Shown one piece after another: positions 32,425 through 39,189 of a stretch of DNA of 59,209 nt; position 1 is the first letter of the stretch, and every line of letters begins with the position of its first letter. Below the pieces are notes generated by a model. That model was given only the letters and a program-made list of their open reading frames with translations, was not told the origin of the DNA and made no database searches. Made by a program: the position numbers and the translations under genes. Location: NCBI RefSeq assembly GCF_014654675.1, contig NZ_BNBC01000015.1, forward strand, positions 1 to 59,209, in the 5' to 3' direction. This DNA is from Streptomyces spiralis (lineage in GTDB: Bacteria; Actinomycetota; Actinomycetes; Streptomycetales; Streptomycetaceae).

Positions 32425-33855
32425 TCAGGCGCCGGTTCCTCCGGCCCCCGTCCGGCCCAGTGTGGTCACGATCTTGTGCTCCGCCGGGGTCAGCGGGGGG
32501 CCGGACGGGGCGGGCAGGAGGGGGCCGGTGAGGACGTCCAGGAGCGTGCCGGGGCGGAAGAGGCGTTCGGGGCCGGTGCGCATGCTCGTCACGTCCCACA
32601 GGGCCGCCGCCGCACGGTAGGAGCCGGTGGCCGTCTTGGTCAGGCGGCGGCTGTAGGCGGTGACCAGACGGTCCGCCAGGCCCGGCCGGGCGCCGCGCGT
32701 GCCCGGGTACCAGACGTCCTGGCCGACCGCCGCCGCCCAGGCCGAGTCGACCGACCGGGCGGCCCCGCGCTGCACCCGCCGGGCCAGGCCGGGCGCGGCG
32801 AGCCCGCCGCGCCGCAGCTCCTCGCCCAGCAGCCGGGCGCCCAGCGCGGCCACCGACATGCCCTGGCCGTAGGCCGGGTTGAAGGTGGCCACCGCGTCGC
32901 CGAGGGCGACGAACCCCTCCGGCCAGCGCGCGGTCTTCTCCAGGTACCGCCGGGAGTTGCTGGTGCTGCGGCTGACATGTACGTCGGTCAGGGGTTCGGC
33001 GCCGGAGACGAGCCGGCCCACCAGCGGGCTCGGCAGGCCGAGCGCGTAGCGCAGGAAGCCCTCCGGATCCGCGGGCGGCTCCCCGCCCCGGGTGCCGGCC
33101 AGGCTCACCATCCAGCGGTCGCCCTCGACGGGCAGCATCATGCCGCTGCGACCGGGCTCGCCGCCGTACGGATCGGCCTGCACGATCGTCAGCGGGAACT
33201 GCTCGGCGCCCGCGGGCGTGCGGTACACCCGGGTGGCGTTGACCAGGCCCGAGTCCACGCTCTTCTCCGGTACGTCGGTGATGCCCAGCTCCCGCAGCCA
33301 GGTGACCACACGGGACCCGCGCCCGCTCGCGTCGACGACGAAGTCCGCGGCCAGCTCCGTCTCCTGCCCGCCGGGAACGGCGATCCGCACCCCGCGCACC
33401 CGCCCCGCGTCGCCCGCGAGCCCGACCGCCTGCGCCTTGCGGACCTCCACGCCCGTGTGGGCGAGAACGGCCTGACGCACCGTCCAGTCCAGCAGGGCGC
33501 GGGTGCAGCTGAGCATGCGTGGCCCGTCGTGCCGCCAGCGCGGGAACCAGCCCTCGGGGGTGAGGGCCACGATGCCGTGGCCGAGGGGTATCTCGTGGGC
33601 GCCGGCGGCCAGCAGCCGCCGCCGTATGCTCCCGCCCGGCACCACGTCCTCCATCGCTGCCAGGCCCCCGGCCATGAGGAGATGGGCATGGCGGCCCTGC
33701 GGCAGCCCCTTGCGGTGCTCCGGCCCGTCGGGCAGGTCGTCGCGGTCGAGTACGACCACGTCGTCCACGGAGCGGGACAGCACCGCCGCTGCCAGCACGC
33801 CGGCCAGGCCGGCACCGACGACGACAGCTCTGCGACGGCTGTGACCAGGGGGCAT
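32425..33855 (-). CDS. FAD-dependent oxidoreductase/monooxygenase-like protein
   Basis: A 476-aa flavoprotein of the p-hydroxybenzoate hydroxylase/geranylgeranyl-reductase superfamily. RRRAVVVGAGLAGVLAAAVLS is the FAD Rossmann motif; FVVDASGRGSRVVTWL is the DG-type motif and FVALGDAVATFNPAYGQGMS the GD-motif binding the flavin ribityl. It resembles 'FAD-binding monooxygenase' genes found beside MAB_1171c-type membrane proteins and the LasC-type epoxidases. The ATG at 33855 follows AGAGGAG. It is the last gene of a minus-strand cluster with two 7-TM proteins and an ImmA-like peptidase. The substrate is unknown, and a hydrophobic one is plausible given the membrane partners. Confidence 0.8.
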   Translation of the reverse strand: MPPGHSRRRAVVVGAGLAGVLAAAVLSRSVDDVVVLDRDDLPDGPEHRKGLPQGRHAHLLMAGGLAAMEDVVPGGSIRRRLLAAGAHEIPLGHGIVALTPEGWFPRWRHDGPRMLSCTRALLDWTVRQAVLAHTGVEVRKAQAVGLAGDAGRVRGVRIAVPGGQETELAADFVVDASGRGSRVVTWLRELGITDVPEKSVDSGLVNATRVYRTPAGAEQFPLTIVQADPYGGEPGRSGMMLPVEGDRWMVSLAGTRGGEPPADPEGFLRYALGLPSPLVGRLVSGAEPLTDVHVSRSTSNSRRYLEKTARWPEGFVALGDAVATFNPAYGQGMSVAALGARLLGEELRRGGLAAPGLARRVQRGAARSVDSAWAAAVGQDVWYPGTRGARPGLADRLVTAYSRRLTKTATGSYRAAAALWDVTSMRTGPERLFRPGTLLDVLTGPLLPAPSGPPLTPAEHKIVTTLGRTGAGGTGA

Positions 33856-33880
33856 GGGACTCCTCTGAGTAGGCCATGGC

Positions 33881-35062
33881 TCAGCCATGGGAGGTCCTCA
33901 ACGTTCCTTCTCGGGCCGCGGCCTGGGCGGGCGCGGGAAGCGGCAGCAGAGCCTGCGCCAGCTCCACCAGGCCGCTGGTGCCGGACACCTCCGTGGCGTG
34001 CAGGCGGTATCCGCTCGGCGCGGCCAGCGGCGCCTCGCGGGCGGCGGCGCGGCGGGCGGCGTCGGCGAGCATCGCCGCCTCCGCGGCGATCCGCGCCTCG
34101 TGCGCGCTCCGGCCCGCCTCGCGGGCGGCGGCCAGGGCACGGGCGCGGACCTGGTCGTCGAAGTAGGGCGCGAGGGCCAGCAGGGCGTCGTGGATGGACA
34201 TCTCGCGCCAGTGCAGCCGCGCCCGGGGCGACTGCCACCAGCCGCTGGGCGGCTTGGGCGCGGTGGACACGAACCGCACCCGAGACCACAGCGGCCCGAG
34301 CCTGCGGTAGTCGCGCAGGCCGCGCAGCTGGGCGGCGGCGGCCGGCAGCAGCCGGGGCAGGACGAAACCGGCGGAACACAGCAGCGCGCCGAGCGAGGCG
34401 GACGGCGGCGCCACCTTGGTGGACAGCACGTCGAGGTCGTGGCCGTACCAACGCGCCGCGACGGCCGTGTACTTGGTGAGCTGGAACCCCACCACGTCCA
34501 GCAGCGACCCGGCCATGATCAGCCGCAGTCCGGCCCGCAGCAGCCCGGTGACCTCCCGGCTCCACTTCACGCACAGCGCGCACATCGCCAGGGTCGCCGC
34601 GGTGTGCCCGATCAGGTACAGCAGGATCATCTCGCGCACGTACGGGGTGTTGGCGTAGTACGTGTCGAGGTCGGTGAGCCGTTCGGTGTGGGCGTCGCCC
34701 AGCGTGAACAGCACGACGATCGCGGCGACCAGCGGCACGTACGCGGCGATGCTGCGCAGCACCAGCCGCCGGACCAGCTCGCGGGGGCCGCCCCGCCAGT
34801 GGACGAGCAGGACCAGCAGCGAGCAGCTGTACGCGCTGAGCATGCCGTACGTCAGCGGGGCACCGAAGTTGGGGACGCCGGTGAGGCGGTTGACGGCGGC
34901 CAGGGTGAGCGGCGCCGAGCAGACGAACACCAGCGAGCCCAGGACGATCGACACACACGTGGACACGGTCAGCGGATCCCGTACCGCGGTGCGCGGCCGG
35001 CGCAGCAGGACGACCGCGGAGAGCCCCAGCAGCCCGGCCGCGAGATAGACGACGAGACTCAC
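33881..35062 (-). CDS. MAB_1171c-type 7-TM membrane protein, paralogue 1
   Basis: A 393-aa integral membrane protein with seven predicted helices (for example VVYLAAGLLGLSAVVLL, AAYVPLVAAIVVLFTLG and ASLGALLCSAGFVLPRLLP) and a cytoplasmic tail of about 140 residues rich in Ala/Arg. Shared signatures with the neighbouring paralogue are NRLTGVPNFGAPLTY, LLVHWRGG, TDLDTYYANTPY and WREMSIHDALLALAPYFD. The family, named after a mycobacterial member and sometimes called a putative transporter, has no established function. GTG 35062 is chosen so that the first helix starts the protein. It sits between its paralogue and the FAD oxidoreductase. Confidence 0.8.
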   Translation of the reverse strand: MSLVVYLAAGLLGLSAVVLLRRPRTAVRDPLTVSTCVSIVLGSLVFVCSAPLTLAAVNRLTGVPNFGAPLTYGMLSAYSCSLLVLLVHWRGGPRELVRRLVLRSIAAYVPLVAAIVVLFTLGDAHTERLTDLDTYYANTPYVREMILLYLIGHTAATLAMCALCVKWSREVTGLLRAGLRLIMAGSLLDVVGFQLTKYTAVAARWYGHDLDVLSTKVAPPSASLGALLCSAGFVLPRLLPAAAAQLRGLRDYRRLGPLWSRVRFVSTAPKPPSGWWQSPRARLHWREMSIHDALLALAPYFDDQVRARALAAAREAGRSAHEARIAAEAAMLADAARRAAAREAPLAAPSGYRLHATEVSGTSGLVELAQALLPLPAPAQAAAREGTLRTSHG

Positions 35063-35117
35063 GGGCGGCACCCCCGCCCCGCCGGCCGGCCGGCCGACGC
35101 CACCACCGGCCACGTCA

Positions 35118-36467
35118 TCACGCGGCCCCCGAAGGGGTCGTACCACCGCACACGCCTTGGGACGCCCCGCCCGGGTTTTCGGCGGAGTCCAGCGCCTGCG
35201 CGATCCGCACCAGCACCGCGGGGCCCGGCACGCCGTCCCCGAGCCGCCCGAAGACGCTCCCGCCGCCCGGTGACGGAGCGCCGCCCGGTGAGGGAGCGCC
35301 GGCCCGCTCGGCCGCCACCGGCCACGTGGCGGCCCACGCCGCCTCGAACGGCGGCGGACCGGCCGCCTCGCCCCGCTCCTCCCGGCCGGCCGCGCCCTCC
35401 CCGAGCGCGAACGCCCCTCCGGCGGCCGGGAGCGGTGTGCCTCCGGCGTGCTGGGCGCGGGCCGCTGCCGCGATGACCGCTGCCCACGCGGCGGCCTCGG
35501 CGTGCTCCTTGTCGCCGGTGGCCTGAAGGGCGGCCTCGTGGACGCGCTCGTAGCGGGAGCGGTCGAAGAAGGCGTCCAGATGGCCGAGCGCGTTGTGGAT
35601 GCTGGTCTGCCGCCACATCAGCAGCGTGGTGGGGGAGGCCCAGCGCGGGCGGGGCAGCCGGAGGGAGTGCCGGGTGAGCAGGTCGTCCAGCTCGCGCTCC
35701 AGCGGCGCCAGTCGGGCGTACGTGTGCCAGGACCGCCGCCACTGGGCCAGCCGGGGCCCGGCCAGCGGCGTCAGGATGCCGACCGAGATCAGCATGGCGC
35801 CCAGTCCGGCGGCCACCGGCGAGACGTCGGTGCTCAGTTCCGACCAGTCGCCCCCGCACCAGCGGGCGACCACGGCGGTGAGCTTGGTGACGCTGTAGCC
35901 GGCGCCGCACAGCGACCCCAGCCCGAGGACGACCATCCCCGCGCGCAGCCAGCCGTCCACCTCGCGCGCCCAGCGCAGCGACAGCACCGTGGTGACGCTC
36001 ACGGCGACGAGGTGCCCGACCAGGTACAGCACGATCATCTCGGCGATGAACGGCGTCGTCGCGTAGTACGTGTCCAGGTCGGTGCGCCGCTCCACCGGGG
36101 CGTCGCCGAGCGCGAACGTGACCCCTATGCCGACCACCACCAGCGTGTACGCCGCCACCCAGCGGCGGGCCACGTGACGCACCCGTGCGCCGCCCCGCCA
36201 GTGGACGACGAGGACCTGGGAGGCCGCGCTGTAGGCGATGATCGACGCGTAGGTCAGCGGCGCCGCGAGGTTCGGCACACCGCTGAGGCGGTTGATCGCC
36301 CCGACCGTGGGCGCGGCCCCGAGCAGGAAGCACGCGCCGGCCAGGCCCAGCACGGTGCAGATCGCCCGCAGGTAGGGGTCGCGCGGGTGGCGGACGAGGT
36401 CCGGGGTCTTCGCCGCCAGGCCCAGCCACAGCGCGCCGCAGCTGACGTAGTTGATCACGCCGCTCAT
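35118..36467 (-). CDS. MAB_1171c-type 7-TM membrane protein, paralogue 2
   Basis: A 449-aa protein with seven membrane helices and a long, Ala/Gly/Pro-rich cytoplasmic tail. It aligns by eye with the following gene product through NRLSGVPNLAAPLTY, LVVHWRGG, TDLDTYYATTPF and WRQTSIHNALGHLDAFFD, so the two arose by tandem duplication. The tail includes APSPGGAPSPGGGS, a short internal repeat. The ATG at 36467 overlaps the stop of the upstream ImmA-like gene (ATGA), indicating coupled translation. Topology with the conserved TDLDTYYA loop between helices suggests a ligand or partner contact there. The function is unknown. Confidence 0.8.
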   Translation of the reverse strand: MSGVINYVSCGALWLGLAAKTPDLVRHPRDPYLRAICTVLGLAGACFLLGAAPTVGAINRLSGVPNLAAPLTYASIIAYSAASQVLVVHWRGGARVRHVARRWVAAYTLVVVGIGVTFALGDAPVERRTDLDTYYATTPFIAEMIVLYLVGHLVAVSVTTVLSLRWAREVDGWLRAGMVVLGLGSLCGAGYSVTKLTAVVARWCGGDWSELSTDVSPVAAGLGAMLISVGILTPLAGPRLAQWRRSWHTYARLAPLERELDDLLTRHSLRLPRPRWASPTTLLMWRQTSIHNALGHLDAFFDRSRYERVHEAALQATGDKEHAEAAAWAAVIAAAARAQHAGGTPLPAAGGAFALGEGAAGREERGEAAGPPPFEAAWAATWPVAAERAGAPSPGGAPSPGGGSVFGRLGDGVPGPAVLVRIAQALDSAENPGGASQGVCGGTTPSGAA

Positions 36468-37006
36468 CTTCTCCGGATCCCGCGGTAGTTGAGCGCGGCC
36501 CCGATGCGTCCGGCGAGGTCCGCGTCGCCGCCGGGGTCCGCGGCGGACGCCGGCTCCGCGGCCGACTCCAGCCAGTCGCGCAGCCGGCCGCCCATCAGCA
36601 TGCCGAACCGGTCCGCCTCCTGCTCGTCGGCGAGGCTGAAGTCGGTGCGCGCCGCGACGGGCCGGGGAACGCCGGCGGGGGCCGGTCCGGCGGCGGCGTC
36701 CGCGTCGGCCGTGTCCGCGTCCCGCCGGTTCATGTGCCACACCTCGTGGCAGAAGATCACGATCTGGTGCCACACGGCGGCCCGCCGGTCGACGACCACC
36801 ACGTCCTGCGTCTCCGCCTCCAGCCACAGTCCGCTGGCGGTGTGCGGCGGGAAGACCTCCCGGCGGACGACGACCGGACGGCCCCGCCACGCGGCGACGG
36901 AGTCGACGAGCGCGGTGAACAGCGCCTCGGGGTCGGCGGGCACCGGCACCTGGATCGGGTCGATGAGAGTGTCGGCGAGCCGCCGCATCTCCCTTTTCCT
37001 ACGCAC
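36464..37006 (-). CDS. ImmA/IrrE-like zinc metallopeptidase-type protein
   Basis: A 180-aa protein with a HEVWH zinc motif (IVIFCHEVWHMN) and a downstream EQEADRFG, the third-ligand pattern of the ImmA/IrrE (DUF955) family. Members cleave repressors (ImmA of ICEBs1, IrrE/PprI of Deinococcus) or act as toxin-like partners. Here no XRE-type repressor gene adjoins it; instead it is coupled to two 7-TM proteins. The N-terminus LADTLIDPIQVPVPADPEALF is typical of the Streptomyces members. The GTG at 37006 has GAGGGG 7 bases upstream; an in-frame ATG at 36988 is an alternative. Confidence 0.8.
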   Translation of the reverse strand: MRRKREMRRLADTLIDPIQVPVPADPEALFTALVDSVAAWRGRPVVVRREVFPPHTASGLWLEAETQDVVVVDRRAAVWHQIVIFCHEVWHMNRRDADTADADAAAGPAPAGVPRPVAARTDFSLADEQEADRFGMLMGGRLRDWLESAAEPASAADPGGDADLAGRIGAALNYRGIRRR

Positions 37007-37213
37007 CGGTTACCCCTCGTCCCCTCAATCGATCTTCGCTGGCGCGGCTCCGGCCGGACGGTCGTCCGAGCCTACGTGGACGTAAGTGTCCACGTCATGC
37101 GCCCCGATGGACGTCGTTCAACGGGGAACGATCTCAGAACGGCCGGAAACGACCGGTGCGGTGCGCCGCCCTGCCCCGGGGCGCACAGCTGCTCGAAAGT
37201 CTTGCCGGACCCA

Positions 37214-37242
37214 TTGACGTGCAGGCGCTTCGACTTTACGGT
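37214..37242 (+). promoter_or_regulatory. Sigma-70-type promoter upstream of the arabinofuranosidase unit
   Basis: TTGACG (37214-37219) and TACGGT (37237-37242) are spaced by 17 bases. The operator-like motif at 37266 lies just downstream of the expected start site, as for repressor control. Confidence 0.55.
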
Positions 37243-37265
37243 CCCGTTCGAGCTTACGATCAGCA

Positions 37266-37279
37266 TTCGAAATGTCGGA
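37266..37279. promoter_or_regulatory. TTCGAAATGTCGGA operator-like motif
   Basis: An imperfect palindrome matching 12 of 14 bases of the perfect palindrome core TTCGATATGTCGAA before the sugar-transport operon (52987-53000). It lies about 75 bases upstream of the SBP-remnant start and 25 bases after a predicted -10. Confidence 0.55.
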
Positions 37280-37353
37280 CGAAATCAGGTGGCGAGGACA
37301 TCGAACGGCGCCGCGGCACAGGGCACCACACCTCCGGAACGCAAGGGCGGGCA

Positions 37354-37620
37354 ATGGGACGACCTGGCCTGAATCGCAGGCAACTTCTGGCCACCGCGGG
37401 CGGCCTGGCCGTCGCGGGCAGCTTCGGCTTCGCCGCCCTCGGCACGGGCGCCGACGCACTCGCCTCCGGGGCGCGCACCCGCGTGCGCTACTGGCACCTC
37501 TTCAGCGGCGGCCAGGACCGGCTGGCGTACCACCACTACGACGCCGAGGACAACGGCACGGCCAAGCCGGGGCTGGACCGGCTGGTCCGGTCCAAGGACG
37601 GCCGGCCCACCCTCGAGTAG
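37354..37620 (+). pseudogene. Deletion remnant: sugar-binding-protein N-terminus fused to GH43-like tail
   Basis: An 88-codon ORF with an intact start (ATG after AAGGGCGGG). Its first half is a Tat signal (LNRRQLLATAGGLAVAGSF) leading into RTRVRYWHLFSGG, the start of family-1 extracellular sugar-binding proteins. The second half, DRLAYHHYDAEDNGTAKPGL ending DGRPTLE, instead resembles the C-terminal strands of GH43 arabinanases. The simplest reading is an in-frame deletion that removed the rest of the binding protein, any permease genes and most of a GH43 gene. The arabinofuranosidase gene follows 50 bases later. It could still be secreted but should not function in transport. Confidence 0.6.
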
Positions 37621-37644
37621 CCCCACAGCCCCACAGCCCCACAG
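37621..37644. repeat. Three tandem 8-bp units (CCCCACAG)
   Basis: CCCCACAG is repeated three times directly after the stop codon of the deletion remnant and before the arabinofuranosidase ribosome site. This is a simple slippage repeat. Confidence 0.8.
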
Positions 37645-37670
37645 CCCACCCTCTTCCTCGAAGGGAACCC

Positions 37671-39176
37671 ATGCGCTCCGCCCGCTTCACCCTCGACCCC
37701 GCCTTCACCGTCGGCACGGTCGACCCCCGTCTCTTCGGCTCCTTCGTCGAACACCTCGGCCGCTGCGTCTACACCGGCATCTTCGAACCGGACCACCCCT
37801 CCGCCGACGCCTCCGGCCTGCGCACCGACGTACTGGAGCTGGTCCGCGAACTCGGCGTCACCGCCATCCGCTACCCCGGCGGCAACTTCGTCTCCGGCTA
37901 CAAATGGGAGGACTCCGTCGGCCCCGTCGAGGAGCGGCCCCGCCGCCTCGACCTCGCCTGGCGCTCCACGGAGACCAACCGCTTCGGCCTGTCCGAGTAC
38001 ATCGCCTTCCTGAAGAAGATCGGCCCGCAGGCCGAGCCCATGATGGCCGTGAACCTCGGCACCCGAGGCGTCGCCGAGGCCCTGGAACTCCAGGAGTACG
38101 CCAACCACCCCTCCGGCACCGCGCTGTCGGACCTGCGCATCGCGCACGGCGACAAGGACGCCTTCGGCATCCGCCTGTGGTGCCTGGGCAACGAGATGGA
38201 CGGCCCCTGGCAGACCGGCCACAAGACCGCCGCCGAGTACGGCCGCCTCGCCGCCGAGACCGCCCGCGCGATGCGCCAGATCGACCCGCACCTCGAACTC
38301 GTCGCCTGCGGCTCCTCCGGCCAGTCCATGGCCACCTTCGCCGAGTGGGAGGCCACCGTCCTGCAGGAGACGTACGACCTCGTCGACCACATCTCGCTGC
38401 ACGCCTACTACGAGCCGCTCGACGGCGACATCGACTCCTTCCTCGCCTCCGCCGTCGACATGGAGTCCTTCATCGAGAACGTCGTCGCCACCTGCGACCA
38501 CGTGGGCGCCCGGCTGAAGTCGAAGAAGAAGATCAACCTCTCCTTCGACGAGTGGAACGTCTGGTACATGTCCCGGACGGACGCCCAGGTCAGCGCGCTG
38601 GACTGGCCCGAGGCCCCCCGCCTGCTGGAGGACAACTACAGCGTCCTGGACGCCGTCGTCTTCGGCTCCCTGCTCATCGCCCTGCTCCGGCACGCCGACC
38701 GCGTCACCGTCGCCTGCCTGGCCCAGCTCGTCAACGTCATCGCCCCGATCATGACCGAGCCGGGCGGCCCGGCCTGGCGGCAGACCACGTTCTTCCCGTT
38801 CGCGCAGGCCTCGAAGTACGGCCGCGGCCAGGTCCTCGACGTGCGCGTGGACTCGCCGACGTACCCGACGGGCAAGTACGGCGATACGGACCTGCTGCAC
38901 GCCACCGCGGTCCGCGCCGAGGACGGCACGGTGACCGTCTTCGCGGTCAACCGCTCCCGCACCGAACCCCTGCCCCTGGAGGTCGCTCTGGCCGGCCTGA
39001 ACCTGTCCAGGGTCGTCGAGCACAGCGCCCTCGCGGACGCCGACCCCGACGCCCGCAACACCCTCACCGACCCCGAGCGCGTCACCCCGCACCCGGTCGA
39101 GGGCGCCACCCTCACCGACGGCACGCTGACCGCGACCCTGGAACCGCTGTCCTGGAACGTGATCCGCCTCGCCTGA
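37671..39176 (+). CDS. abfA: Alpha-L-arabinofuranosidase, GH51
   Basis: A 501-aa intracellular glycosidase that removes terminal arabinofuranose from arabino-oligosaccharides. GH51 hallmarks are LFGSFVEHLGRCVYTGIFEP near the N-terminus, IRYPGGNFVSGYKWEDSVG, the acid/base Glu175 in WCLGNEMDGPWQ and the nucleophile Glu294 in LSFDEWNVWYM. Both positions equal those of the characterised Geobacillus enzyme as I recall it. There is no signal peptide, so substrates must be imported, yet the adjacent binding-protein gene is a remnant. The ATG at 37671 follows AAGGGA. It is probably transcribed from the promoter at 37.2 kb under the TTCGAAAT motif. Confidence 0.95.
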   Translation: MRSARFTLDPAFTVGTVDPRLFGSFVEHLGRCVYTGIFEPDHPSADASGLRTDVLELVRELGVTAIRYPGGNFVSGYKWEDSVGPVEERPRRLDLAWRSTETNRFGLSEYIAFLKKIGPQAEPMMAVNLGTRGVAEALELQEYANHPSGTALSDLRIAHGDKDAFGIRLWCLGNEMDGPWQTGHKTAAEYGRLAAETARAMRQIDPHLELVACGSSGQSMATFAEWEATVLQETYDLVDHISLHAYYEPLDGDIDSFLASAVDMESFIENVVATCDHVGARLKSKKKINLSFDEWNVWYMSRTDAQVSALDWPEAPRLLEDNYSVLDAVVFGSLLIALLRHADRVTVACLAQLVNVIAPIMTEPGGPAWRQTTFFPFAQASKYGRGQVLDVRVDSPTYPTGKYGDTDLLHATAVRAEDGTVTVFAVNRSRTEPLPLEVALAGLNLSRVVEHSALADADPDARNTLTDPERVTPHPVEGATLTDGTLTATLEPLSWNVIRLA

Positions 39177-39189
39177 CAGCCCTCGGGCC

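Larger units (their letters stand above)
37007..37353. other. Divergent promoter region, ImmA-like gene versus sugar genes
   Basis: About 350 bases without a convincing gene. It holds a sigma-70-type promoter pointing right (37214-37242), followed by operator-like TTCGAAATGTCGGA (37266-37279) and a second GACGAAAT (37279-37286). The leftmost part must hold the promoter of the ImmA-like operon. Confidence 0.5.

Noticed and set aside
31127..33877. 916-codon minus-strand open frame overlapping the FAD oxidoreductase, SMP-30 and IclR genes
   Set aside because: It is out of frame with the FAD enzyme and antisense to the SMP-30 and IclR genes; no motif is seen in it.
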